Shown here: positions 1 through 8,380 of the stretch, piece by piece | How the letters are laid out: each line of letters opens with the position of its first letter | Position numbering within the stretch: the first letter of the stretch is position 1 | Origin: J014 sp964486055 | GTDB lineage: Bacteria; Acidobacteriota; Blastocatellia; Pyrinomonadales; Pyrinomonadaceae | Assembly (NCBI GenBank): GCA_964486055.1 | Contig: CAZALE010000002.1 | Span: 248,001 to 312,000, forward strand | DNA length: 64,000 nt | Direction of reading: 5' to 3' | Program-made: the position numbers and the translations under genes | The notes under the pieces: generated by a model | Databases searched by the model: none | Told to the model about the DNA's origin: nothing | Seen by the model: the letters and a program-made list of their open reading frames with translations, nothing else

Positions 1-688
1 CTATTACACGTTTACCATCCTGATCTTTTAGGTACTCGGAGGCCATTAAAATCGTATCGAACAAAGCCGTCGCTCCACTAGGCTTTTTTAATCGCTCTAA
101 AGCTCGAATCAAAAGACTCGGGTTTGTAGTCAATGGTTGTTCTAAATGTCCTCTGGTAGAAATTGAAAAAAGGGCTGCAGAGTCCCTACCTGGCCGCAAG
201 ACCTGTTTGAAGAAACCTATAGCAGCTTTCTTCTCAAATTCCTGCGCTACATCTACGCTTGAACTATTATCAAATAAGAGGGCTAAACGAAGCGGAAGAT
301 TTTCAGCCGTGGAGATACTGTCAATTTTAACTGTTTTGCCGTTATCCTGAACTATGAAATCCTCGAGTCTAAGCCCCTTAACAAAAGACCCCTCAGCGTC
401 TTTAACTGAAACGAAAATGGGAATGAGAACAGACTCTATTCTAATAACAGAACTGCTTTCATCTAGGTCTTTTGTTTGTGAGTCGACAGATGTTTTCTTG
501 TCTGCAACCTTTTCATTAGATCTTAGCTCCTCATTCCTTTTTCTCTCAGATTTTCTCTCGTCAGTTTTCTTATCCGATGGAAACTCTTTTCTCTGGCGAA
601 TCCTTCCACTTTGCGGAAAAATAGTAGCTACCTGGATCACAAAGATCAAAATTAATAGGCTTAGAGATTTTAGAAAACTATTAAGCAT
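1..688 (-). CDS. VWFA-related acidobacterial secreted protein (partial)
   Basis: The frame is open from an ATG at 688 down to the window edge, so 229 codons are visible and the C-terminus is missing. The N-terminus is a hydrophobic signal-like segment (about residues 4-22), then a highly charged Lys/Glu/Arg/Ser linker of roughly 45 residues, then a beta-rich stretch and a von Willebrand A start with the MIDAS-like string LLFDNSSS followed by VDVAQEF. This order matches the VWFA-related domain proteins that are numerous in Acidobacteriota. The start overlaps the trmFO stop by 8 bp, so the two are probably cotranscribed. The family's function is not known; an extracytoplasmic binding role is inference. 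A second relative lies at 22133-23062. Confidence 0.75.
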   Translation of the reverse strand, partial: MLNSFLKSLSLLILIFVIQVATIFPQSGRIRQRKEFPSDKKTDERKSERKRNEELRSNEKVADKKTSVDSQTKDLDESSSVIRIESVLIPIFVSVKDAEGSFVKGLRLEDFIVQDNGKTVKIDSISTAENLPLRLALLFDNSSSVDVAQEFEKKAAIGFFKQVLRPGRDSAALFSISTRGHLEQPLTTNPSLLIRALERLKKPSGATALFDTILMASEYLKDQDGKRVI

Positions 689-2021
689 TTCCGACGGCTG
701 TTAGTCGAAGTTCACTCAAAAAAACTTCCCACTCTTTTAATGCAATTTCTATTTGTTTTTGATGCCTTTCTTTCTTTTGTCGATAGTGTTTACGTAACTC
801 TTCAGGCAGCGGTTCTAAAAGACCAAACGTTATGTTCACTGGCTGAAAATTATCAGTTTCTACATTCGATACATAACGACACAATGCACCGATGGCTGAA
901 GCCTTGGGTGCTCTGACTGGCTGCATACCCAGTGCGATTCTCGCCGCATTAATACCGGCGAGCCATCCGGTACCGACAGATTCTAGATATCCCTCCACGC
1001 CAGTGATCTGCCCCGCGAAAAAGAGTTTCGAATTCATTCTCGTCTGCATAGTTTCTAGCAAAACTCTCGGAGAGTTTATGTAAGTATTTCGGTGAATTTG
1101 ACCGTATTGCAAAAACTCTGCATTTTCTAATCCCGGGATCAATCTGAATACTCTCTGCTGCTCGGGATATCTTAAGTGATTTTGAAATCCCACCATCCCA
1201 TATGCATCTGCCATCAAATTTTCTTGTCTTAGTTGCACTACTGCATACGGCTCACGACCAGTTCTTGGATCTATTAAACCCTTCGGCTTCATCGGCCCGA
1301 AACGAAGAGTATCTATGCCGCGTCGAGCCATCTCCTCTATGGGCAGGCAGGCTTCGAACCAACGAGTCTCCTCGAATCTTTTTAGCGGGACCGATTTTGC
1401 GTTTATTAGCTCATAATAAAATCGCTCGTATTCTTCCTTATTCATGGGACAATTTATGTAATCGTCCCCGCCCTTTCCATATCGAGCGGCTTTAAAGGCA
1501 ATAGACATATCTATCGAATCAGCCGAGACTATAGGAGCAATCGCATCGTAAAAGTAGAGCTGATCACTGCCGGTTAGCTTCATTATCTCTTCAGTCAGAG
1601 CATCACTGGTCAATGGCCCTGTAGCTATTATGACCAATTCATTTTCGGGTATTTTAGTAACTTCCTCACAAACAATTTCTATATTTGGATGAGATTTGAT
1701 TCTTGCCGTTACAAATTCTGAAAATTTATGACGATCAACGGCTAGCGCAGCGCCTGCAGGAACTTTGTTACAATCAGCTGCCTGCATTATCAAGGACCCA
1801 CCACGCCTCAGTTCTTCCTTAAGCAGGTGAGGAGCCGTAGCCTCCTCATCAGATTTCAACGAATTGGAACATACTATCTCAGCAAACAATCCTGTCCGAT
1901 GAGCTGGAGTCTGTTTTAATGGCCGCATCTCATAAAGAATGACTTGAACCCCCATGTTAGCTGCTTGCCAAGCAGCCTCAGATCCAGCTAGCCCAGCACC
2001 TATCACTTTAATCTTTTCCAT
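681..2021 (-). CDS. trmFO: tRNA (uracil-54-C5)-methyltransferase, folate/FAD type
   Basis: TrmFO makes ribothymidine at position 54 of the tRNA T-loop, taking the methyl carbon from methylene-tetrahydrofolate and electrons from FADH2. The N-terminus has the FAD-binding GAGLAGSEAAW motif (about residues 7-17), followed by the family signatures YEMRP and CSNSLKSDEE. Length is 446 residues, normal for the family. The start is the ATG at 2021, directly before the conserved KIKVIGAG beta-strand; an upstream TTG at 2063 would add 14 non-conserved residues. The VWFA-type gene follows with an 8-bp overlap. Identification is firm on the family motifs. Confidence 0.96.
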   Translation of the reverse strand: MEKIKVIGAGLAGSEAAWQAANMGVQVILYEMRPLKQTPAHRTGLFAEIVCSNSLKSDEEATAPHLLKEELRRGGSLIMQAADCNKVPAGAALAVDRHKFSEFVTARIKSHPNIEIVCEEVTKIPENELVIIATGPLTSDALTEEIMKLTGSDQLYFYDAIAPIVSADSIDMSIAFKAARYGKGGDDYINCPMNKEEYERFYYELINAKSVPLKRFEETRWFEACLPIEEMARRGIDTLRFGPMKPKGLIDPRTGREPYAVVQLRQENLMADAYGMVGFQNHLRYPEQQRVFRLIPGLENAEFLQYGQIHRNTYINSPRVLLETMQTRMNSKLFFAGQITGVEGYLESVGTGWLAGINAARIALGMQPVRAPKASAIGALCRYVSNVETDNFQPVNITFGLLEPLPEELRKHYRQKKERHQKQIEIALKEWEVFLSELRLTAVGNA

Positions 2022-2445
2022 CACTTTAAATCCTAAACGAAGCCATATTAAATAAACAAGCAAATTAACTGCGCAAAATCATCAAGCGACCTGAAATCAA
2101 CGTCATTAACTTTAAGAGTAGCTACCATTGTCTGCGGCTCTTTCTCAAGATAATCCAGGCTTTAATTACTCTCTCCGGACCAGCTCAGGCAAGCAAATAG
2201 CACTAAACAATGTGAGTGGACGAATTCTTCAGGGAATCCTAAATTTTCTCTGGATCCAACTAAGACAGAGGCTACGCTCAGAGTTAGAAGGATCTTGAAC
2301 TCTTCAATAGAAACTTTTTATTCTAAAATTCAACACACACTTGACTGTAACGAGTCGGAACTGCTTCAGATAGAAATTCAAATTAAGTAAAATCAGATCG
2401 AAATAAATTGCCTGAGAATTCGATATCGGTTTATCATTAAGACTT
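2022..2445. other. Intergenic region, divergent, no confident gene
   Basis: About 420 bp between the divergent trmFO and gatB genes, so it must hold both promoters, though I cannot pick them with confidence. On the minus strand, roughly 2048-2130, a short open stretch reads MVATLKVNDVDFRSLDDFAQ and ends at a TAA at 2048-2050. It looks more protein-like than the surrounding sequence but is only 26 codons from its ATG and is cut off upstream by stops, so it may be a gene relic or chance. Confidence 0.3.
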
Positions 2446-3915
2446 ATGAAAAATGGTTGGGAAGCCGTAATTGGCATGGAAATTCATGTTCAACTTTCTA
2501 CCGACACAAAAATATTTTGTGCTTGTCCTACTAGCTTTGGACATACTCCAAATTCAAACACATGCCCCGTATGCTTAGGGCTACCCGGATCTCTGCCTGT
2601 TTTAAATTGGCGTGCTGTAGAGCTCGGAGCTAGGGCTGCATTAGCTTTAGGTCTAAAGATAAATCCTGTATCCATATTTGCACGTAAGAACTATTTTTAC
2701 CCTGATCTTCCTAAAGGATATCAGATTTCCCAATATGACAAGCCTTTTTCCTCAGACGGGATCTTGACCATAATGACAGCAGAGCGTGACGAGCAGGGAC
2801 ATCCAAAAGAGTGGAGGCCAATGCAAATTCGCATAATTCGTCTTCATCTCGAGGAAGACGCTGGAAAAAACGTACATGAAGGGCTACCAGATGTGGACAA
2901 ATTTTCTTATATTGATCTAAACAGAGCCGGGACACCTCTAGCTGAAATAGTAACTGCGCCAGATTTTCGTTCTTCATGGCAAGCATATGATTATGTGAAC
3001 CACGTGCGAAGAGCGCTTCAATGGGTAGGAGCCTCTGATGCGGATATGGAAAAAGGTAATCTACGCTGCGAAGCAAACGTATCAGTGCGAAAAATAGGCG
3101 AGGAAGGCTTCAGACCTAAAGTTGAACTAAAAAATTTGAACTCTGTTCGCTTCATGCAAAAAGCAATTGAATATGAGATAAATAGGCAAATAGACGCCTA
3201 CGAAAACGGCAATGAAGTTTTTCAGGAAACACGCCTGTGGGATGAGAAAAGTAATACCACACGGGTAATGAGATCAAAAGAAGAAGCGCACGATTACAGA
3301 TATTTTCCCGAACCTGACCTGCCTCCCTTAGTTCTTTCCGAGGAATGGATCGAGAAAATAAAAGCAGAAATGCCGGAATTACCCGATAAAATGAGGGATC
3401 GATTCATTGAGCAATACGAGCTCAGTTTTGCAGATGCTTCCTTGCTTGTTAGTGAAAAATCGCTTGCTGAGTTCTACGAGAAGACAGTAAAACTCTCCGG
3501 TAATCCAAAAACGACAGCAAACTTCGTATTGTCAGAGTTTTTGAGGGAACTGAACACAGCCGGCATTAACGCTGCTGAATCTTTACTAAAACCTGAAGCG
3601 CTGGCTGAATTGATTAAACTTCGTGAGGACGATCAAATTAATAATAATCAAGCGAAAGAAATTTTGGTTGAGATGTTTAAATCAGGTAAGAGCGCCTCAG
3701 AAATCATAAAAGAAAAGGGTTATGAGCAAATCTCAGATGCTTCAACTATCGAAGGGTTCATCGATGAAGTGATAGAGAAAAACCCAACTCAGGTAGAAGC
3801 ATATAGACAAGGTAATCAAAAACTATTTGGTTTTCTGGTGGGACAAGTCATGAAGCTTTCACAAGGTAAAGCAAATCCCAAAATCGTCAATGAATTGCTC
3901 AGGAAAAAACTCTAA
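2446..3915 (+). CDS. gatB: Asp-tRNA(Asn)/Glu-tRNA(Gln) amidotransferase subunit B
   Basis: GatB is the kinase/transamidation subunit of the GatCAB complex, which converts misacylated Glu-tRNA(Gln) or Asp-tRNA(Asn) to the amide form. The start is MKNGWEAVIGMEIHVQL, the typical family N-terminus, followed by CPVCLGLPGSLPVLN and the conserved YFYPDLPKGYQISQ segment. The GatB/Yqey helical tail fills the last 150 residues. At 489 residues it is full length. gatA and gatC are not adjacent in this window. Its stop overlaps the last bases of the convergent gene at 3912-5417. Confidence 0.97.
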   Translation: MKNGWEAVIGMEIHVQLSTDTKIFCACPTSFGHTPNSNTCPVCLGLPGSLPVLNWRAVELGARAALALGLKINPVSIFARKNYFYPDLPKGYQISQYDKPFSSDGILTIMTAERDEQGHPKEWRPMQIRIIRLHLEEDAGKNVHEGLPDVDKFSYIDLNRAGTPLAEIVTAPDFRSSWQAYDYVNHVRRALQWVGASDADMEKGNLRCEANVSVRKIGEEGFRPKVELKNLNSVRFMQKAIEYEINRQIDAYENGNEVFQETRLWDEKSNTTRVMRSKEEAHDYRYFPEPDLPPLVLSEEWIEKIKAEMPELPDKMRDRFIEQYELSFADASLLVSEKSLAEFYEKTVKLSGNPKTTANFVLSEFLRELNTAGINAAESLLKPEALAELIKLREDDQINNNQAKEILVEMFKSGKSASEIIKEKGYEQISDASTIEGFIDEVIEKNPTQVEAYRQGNQKLFGFLVGQVMKLSQGKANPKIVNELLRKKL

Positions 3916-5417
3916 ATAATAGGCTTTGTCTTAGGTTTGACGATAAAATCTAATAATTTTTTGGGTAGAACGGCTGGATTAAAACCAACTTCCCTGCCAA
4001 TTTTCTGCTTAAAACTACTCAATATCGTATAATCATCGGCAAGAAGAGAGCCATAGCTTTCAACCCATAGGTTGCCGCTAGGAAATGATTTATCAGATTC
4101 GCTTATCTTGCGATTATTCACTATCACATTATTGCGAAACTCATTAGTTAGCGACCGAACATCAGGATGACCATGGATTCCATACAGTCCATGACCAACA
4201 ATGTTGTCTCTGAATACAAATTTCTTAGGCATTGCACCATGAAAAGTTACAATGTTACCCTCATTGAAAACAGTATTATTAGCAATCAAAATATCTTCAC
4301 CGTCGCTTATTTGAACAAAATATCCACTACCGGAGAATTCCGGGCCACCAAGCTTCAGGAATAGATTGTTAGTAATCTTAAGACGACGCAAAGTCTGGCT
4401 TGGGAATTGATCATCTTTACCTAAAATGTTGATGCCGTCACCCGATCCAACTATTACATTGTTGTAAATTGAGACATCCTCTATTGTACTGAAAGGAGCT
4501 TTTCCGTCTTGATTACGCACAGTTATTCTGAAAGCAGAACCATCCCAATTATTCTCCATATAATTCTCGGCAAGAACTACTCGTTTGGCATTTTTTAGTT
4601 CAAATAAGCACTTTGTCGTAGCTCTGCCCTTCCATGCTGATGGCTTATTAAGATGATTACCTCGAATCTCTATCTCCTGTGGTATCAGCTCGGGACTTGC
4701 AGGATCAGAGCCGCCAAACATTATGTTTTCAGCGCCTCCCTCAATATAGTTATTCAATATCTTGATGTTCCTACTTCCAGTCCATCCAGCAATGCCTTGA
4801 GTTTCCTCTTGAGGATATCCAAACCCCTCAAATGAGCTATTTTGTACGACTATATTTATCCCATTAACGGCTAAACCACGCCGGGTGACGCCTCTATCCG
4901 AGGACTTAAAATAGCATCTATCGAACTCAAAATCGTGCGGAAGATCATTAACGTTATTGCTATCGGTCCCAATGTAGACTAAATTGTAAACATAGTCCGT
5001 CCCAACATGAATAAAGCCGACACAAACAAAACGGTAATGATGGGCTGCGGTCGCAGTTGTGACGGCCGATGAATGCCCTTCTGATGTAGCTATCTTCGCA
5101 AGCGCATTTTTCTGCTTCAAGCAGTCGGAATCCATATCAAGGGCGGTTTTTATGACTATAAAATCCTTAGTGTCTTTATTCAGAAGCTTGATAGGTTTAT
5201 AGATGGCTCCGGGCTTTAGTTCAATTATGTCTCCACCCTTTGCAATCTCGATTGCTTTCTGCAAATCAGCATCGGCATTAACTTTCAATATTCTTTTACC
5301 GTTTTCTTCAAGAATCCTTATTTCACTTTCGCCTCGCAGAGGTGAGAAAATCTCTGCATTACAGCTAAAAAGAAAAACACATAAGAAGACGAAAATTTCT
5401 ACATTAAAAAATCGCAT
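3912..5417 (-). CDS. Secreted right-handed beta-helix protein, polysaccharide-lyase-like
   Basis: A 501-residue protein with a hydrophobic N-terminus (about residues 8-18) ending in a lipobox-like LFSC at Cys19, so it may be a lipoprotein. From about residue 50 it has the opening seen in chondroitinase-B/alginate-lyase (PL6-like) proteins: a stretch reading DLQKAIEIAKGGDIIELKPG, then many short Asn-rich beta-strand turns (NNYIEGG, ENYMENNW, NNVIVGSG, NNLFLKLGG, NNTVFNEGN), typical of a parallel beta-helix. Most likely it binds or cleaves a uronic-acid-containing polysaccharide outside the cytoplasm; the substrate and whether it is catalytic cannot be told. It is a single gene, convergent with gatB (4-bp overlap) and divergent from the sbtA-like gene. 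Confidence 0.75.
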   Translation of the reverse strand: MRFFNVEIFVFLCVFLFSCNAEIFSPLRGESEIRILEENGKRILKVNADADLQKAIEIAKGGDIIELKPGAIYKPIKLLNKDTKDFIVIKTALDMDSDCLKQKNALAKIATSEGHSSAVTTATAAHHYRFVCVGFIHVGTDYVYNLVYIGTDSNNVNDLPHDFEFDRCYFKSSDRGVTRRGLAVNGINIVVQNSSFEGFGYPQEETQGIAGWTGSRNIKILNNYIEGGAENIMFGGSDPASPELIPQEIEIRGNHLNKPSAWKGRATTKCLFELKNAKRVVLAENYMENNWDGSAFRITVRNQDGKAPFSTIEDVSIYNNVIVGSGDGINILGKDDQFPSQTLRRLKITNNLFLKLGGPEFSGSGYFVQISDGEDILIANNTVFNEGNIVTFHGAMPKKFVFRDNIVGHGLYGIHGHPDVRSLTNEFRNNVIVNNRKISESDKSFPSGNLWVESYGSLLADDYTILSSFKQKIGREVGFNPAVLPKKLLDFIVKPKTKPII

Positions 5418-5497
5418 TTTATTGCTCGCGCTACGCTAAAAATAATTCCTTAACTATGGTATTTTATTCTCTTTCACAAATATTACCATCTTTGCAG

Positions 5498-5531
5498 CTC
5501 AGACTCACAATTATTTTTGAGTTGAGGTAAA
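5498..5531 (+). promoter_or_regulatory. Hairpin covering the sbtA ribosome-binding site
   Basis: CTCA at 5498-5501 can pair with TGAG at 5523-5526 and ACTCA at 5503-5507 with TGAGT at 5518-5522. This leaves one bulged G (5502) and a 10-nt loop. The GAGG Shine-Dalgarno (5524-5527), 8 nt before the ATG at 5536, lies largely in the stem. This arrangement could limit translation of the transporter. It is a pairing seen by eye, not an energy calculation. Confidence 0.35.
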
Positions 5532-5535
5532 ACTT

Positions 5536-6504
5536 ATGAATTCAGAGATAATCATTGGTAACCTATTTCAACCCGTGATTTTGTTTTTCTTCCTGGGATT
5601 ACTGGCATCAGTATTAAAATCTGATCTTGAAATACCTCAGCCTCTACCAAAACTTTTTTCTTTGTATCTTTTGATAGCAATCGGGCTTCATGGAGGATAC
5701 GAGATATCCAAATCCGGCATCGATTATTACGTTCTAAAAACCCTCATGGCGGCAATGTCCCTGGCTTTTATAGTCCCGATATATGCTTTCTTCATCCTGT
5801 TAAGAAAGGTGGACGTTTACAATGCTGCAGGCATTGCGGCCACTTACGGCTCAATAAGTGCAGTCACATTCATAACTGCCACCAACTTTCTTCAGACTCT
5901 GAATACAGAATATGGCGGACATATGGTCGCTAGCATGGCACTCATGGAATCGCCGGCTATCGTGATAGGCTTAGTATTAGCATCACTCTTTTCAAAAAAT
6001 AACTCAGGCGTTCAATTAGAATTTAGAGAATTAGCCAAGGAATCGCTATTGAATGGATCAGTCTTTCTATTGATGGGCTCTTTGTTTATCGGTTTTGTGA
6101 CCAAGGAAAATGGATGGAAAGCCATGGAGCCTGTCTACGGCGATTTGTTTAAAGGTCTACTGGCCTTCTTTTTGCTAGACATGGGGTTAGTTACAGGTAA
6201 AAGATTGTACGAGATTAAAAGAGTCGGCAGCTTTCTAGCCATTTTCGGTATTATCTTTCCAATATTCAACGCGATAATCGCCATAATAATCGCTAGATTG
6301 CTGCTCCTGACCAAAGGTGATGCTTTCTTACTTTCCGTTTTAGCCGCCAGTGCATCCTATATCGCTGTCCCTGCTTCGCTGAGAATCTCGCTTCCAGAAG
6401 CTAGTCCCGGTTTATATGTCACCATGTCTCTTGCAGTAACTTTTCCATTTAACATAATTTTTGGAATTCCACTATACTACTACGTTGTAAACTCACTCTG
6501 GTGA
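5536..6504 (+). CDS. sbtA: SbtA-type sodium-dependent bicarbonate transporter
   Basis: A 322-residue integral membrane protein with about ten hydrophobic segments and no signal peptide. It matches the SbtA/DUF897 family: N-terminal GNLFQPVILFFFLGLLAS, then IPQPLPKLFSLYLL and a glycine-containing IGLHGGYE helix, with a second repeat-like half after residue 165. In cyanobacteria SbtA takes up bicarbonate with sodium as part of the CO2-concentrating mechanism. The next gene, 18 bp downstream, encodes its usual PII-like partner, which strengthens the call. In a non-cyanobacterial host the role may be supply of bicarbonate for anaplerotic carboxylation (inference). Start chosen because of the GAGG 8 nt upstream. 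Confidence 0.88.
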   Translation: MNSEIIIGNLFQPVILFFFLGLLASVLKSDLEIPQPLPKLFSLYLLIAIGLHGGYEISKSGIDYYVLKTLMAAMSLAFIVPIYAFFILLRKVDVYNAAGIAATYGSISAVTFITATNFLQTLNTEYGGHMVASMALMESPAIVIGLVLASLFSKNNSGVQLEFRELAKESLLNGSVFLLMGSLFIGFVTKENGWKAMEPVYGDLFKGLLAFFLLDMGLVTGKRLYEIKRVGSFLAIFGIIFPIFNAIIAIIIARLLLLTKGDAFLLSVLAASASYIAVPASLRISLPEASPGLYVTMSLAVTFPFNIIFGIPLYYYVVNSLW

Positions 6505-6522
6505 CGTTAAATTATTGGCTGT

Positions 6523-6825
6523 ATGAAAAAACTTGAGATAGTTACTAATAAATCCAGCATCGAGAGAATAATAGAAATACTAAATAAAGCCCAAATATCG
6601 GGGTATTCTCTCTTCGAACATGTAAAGGGAATGGGTGAGAGAGGCTTAATGATGGACGATGAGCTTACTGGCGCCTTCGAAAATGTTTATCTCTTCACAT
6701 TATGCGATGAGCAAAAAGCTATGGAGATCGCTGAGAAAATAATGCCCGTGATCGAAAAATACGGTGGCTTATGCATTCTTTCGGATGTAAGCGTGATAAA
6801 AAAGGCTGAGAAAAAATCTTCTTAA
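6523..6825 (+). CDS. sbtB: SbtB-like PII family regulator
   Basis: A 100-residue protein of PII (ferredoxin-like) size. It starts KKLEIVTNKSSIERIIEIL, a beta-alpha pattern, followed by a GYSLFEHVKGMGERG segment at the place of the T-loop, and ends with KIMPVIEKYGGLCILSDVSVI, a second beta-alpha-beta. In SbtA-SbtB pairs the regulator binds adenine nucleotides (cAMP, AMP, ADP) and gates the transporter at the membrane. The redox-type C-terminal double-cysteine extension of some cyanobacterial SbtB proteins is absent. There is no clear Shine-Dalgarno, so it may depend on coupling to sbtA 18 bp upstream. Confidence 0.82.
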   Translation: MKKLEIVTNKSSIERIIEILNKAQISGYSLFEHVKGMGERGLMMDDELTGAFENVYLFTLCDEQKAMEIAEKIMPVIEKYGGLCILSDVSVIKKAEKKSS

Positions 6826-7064
6826 GCATTGAAATCTGCTCATCATTGACTCAAGCTAAAAGTTCTCAGATAGATCATTAAGATGAGCGACGTAGAGATA
6901 TTTATCGAAACCCTTGATTAAATTTTAAAAGCAGTCTAGTTGGCTCCTCAATCAAAAACCGCGCCACTCGCAAGCATATCACAGTATATCCATTCCAATA
7001 TCTCGCAGCCTATTTTAAGATTTTTTACCCGGCTATTTCATACTTTGCCGCAAGATTCTCGGCT

Positions 7065-7796
7065 CTATTCCTGCAAGTCTGTTTGCCCGGAGCCTTCCGC
7101 TAATAACAAATCGCAATAAAAAAATTTATTTGACCATGCTGAATCTCCGTTCGATTTATACTCACGATAAACGATCTGGCCTTTTCTTACTGGAATTGGA
7201 TTTTTGAAACATGGGGCGTCGTAGACGAATGTATGAAACTCACCGTTTTCACCGCAGGGATCTACATTTGGTGGTAAATCTTTCACAAAAGTCTCATCAA
7301 CTTCTCTTCCACAAAATTCAGCACCGAGTTTGGAAGCATCCACACAAACCGTTATAGCTCTGAATCCACAAAAAACGAGCTCTTTGATTAATTCACTCGT
7401 TGACATTTTCCACAAAGGGAATACTGCTTTCATGGACTTCCTCGCAAGCTGAGATTCGCGATACTCCCTTAAATCTTCCAGGAAAATATCGCCAAAGATA
7501 GAATGAGTAATCCCGCATCCTAGCAAAAAATCCATTGCCTCACCCATCTTTTCCTCATATACAGACATCGACGAAACTTCTGGCAAAAAAACCTCTAATA
7601 ATTCAATGCCGAGCGCTTCTGCTTGTTTTCTGAGCAATTCTCTCCTAACCCCATGCATCGAAATTCGCTGCCATTTCTCATTCACCGTAGTTAATAAAAA
7701 TTTGACTTCGTATTCACCAGACTCTAAAACCTTTTGTAAGGCTAAGGCTGAGTCTTTTCCGCCACTCCAATTCATTACTGCTTTTGGTTTTTGCAT
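7065..7796 (-). CDS. Dph6-like PP-loop ATPase (diphthine-ammonia ligase family)
   Basis: A 243-residue protein with a PP-loop SGGKDS at residues 10-15, which adenylates a substrate carboxyl or carbonyl. The conserved C-terminal family motif reads CGENGEFHTFVYDAP. This is COG2102/DUF71; in eukaryotes and archaea the family amidates diphthine on EF2, a modification bacteria do not have, so the bacterial substrate is unknown. The gene overlaps mobA by 22 bp and is last in the fdhD - molybdoenzyme - mobA operon, so a link to cofactor or enzyme maturation is possible but unproven. A 5' overlap this long implies translational coupling. Confidence 0.82.
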   Translation of the reverse strand: MQKPKAVMNWSGGKDSALALQKVLESGEYEVKFLLTTVNEKWQRISMHGVRRELLRKQAEALGIELLEVFLPEVSSMSVYEEKMGEAMDFLLGCGITHSIFGDIFLEDLREYRESQLARKSMKAVFPLWKMSTSELIKELVFCGFRAITVCVDASKLGAEFCGREVDETFVKDLPPNVDPCGENGEFHTFVYDAPCFKNPIPVRKGQIVYREYKSNGDSAWSNKFFYCDLLLAEGSGQTDLQE

Positions 7797-8380
7797 ATCT
7801 CAAGAGCTCTATGATAATCCTCGATCGTGTTAACATTAAAAAGCATTGGTTCTTCAACTTTAAGATAGCCAACTTTTACTCTCTCAAGAAACTGCTGAAC
7901 TGAAACCGAAGTTTTTTCGCTCAGAAGCTTCTCAGATATAGGTCTACAGCTATCCACTTTGTAAGCGCCGCATAATGGTTGAATGATTCCATCACTTCCG
8001 CGTGCTATGAATGCATCCATGCCGGTAGAGAAGCTATTCTTAATGATAGATTCAATTACCCAAGGTTCGACTAGCGGCAGGTCTACGGCCATAATGAAGG
8101 CAAGCTCGTCTTTACAATGCGTTAATGCCGCATGAATTCCACCCATTGCACCACGACCTTCGAATAAATCAAATATAGGTCTGACATCAGAGGGCAGCAT
8201 GTTTAGTAATTCCAGCTGAGTGGAATTGAGCACTACATAAAGCTCATTACAAAAGGCACGTAGTTTTCTAGCAGATCTTTCCAAAAAAGTTTCGTCCTGA
8301 ATTACGAGGAGAGCTTTGTTCCTGCCAATCCGCGATGACTTCCCACCAGCTAATATGAAACCCGATATCGACTTACTCAT
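7775..8380 (-). CDS. mobA: Molybdenum cofactor guanylyltransferase
   Basis: MobA joins GMP to Mo-molybdopterin to form the bis-MGD cofactor used by the DMSO-reductase family. The N-terminus carries the nucleotidyltransferase signature GFILAGGKSSRIGRNKALL (about residues 7-25), and residues 93-102 hold IMAVDLPLVE, the metal-binding aspartate motif. At 201 residues it is of normal length. It overlaps the upstream molybdoenzyme gene by 8 bp and the downstream PP-loop gene by 22 bp. This places the cofactor enzyme next to its likely client. Confidence 0.93.
   Translation of the reverse strand: MSKSISGFILAGGKSSRIGRNKALLVIQDETFLERSARKLRAFCNELYVVLNSTQLELLNMLPSDVRPIFDLFEGRGAMGGIHAALTHCKDELAFIMAVDLPLVEPWVIESIIKNSFSTGMDAFIARGSDGIIQPLCGAYKVDSCRPISEKLLSEKTSVSVQQFLERVKVGYLKVEEPMLFNVNTIEDYHRALEICKNQKQ

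Noticed and set aside
892..1495. Open frames on the plus strand within trmFO
   Set aside because: They lie opposite a clearly conserved gene and their translations look like antisense artefacts.
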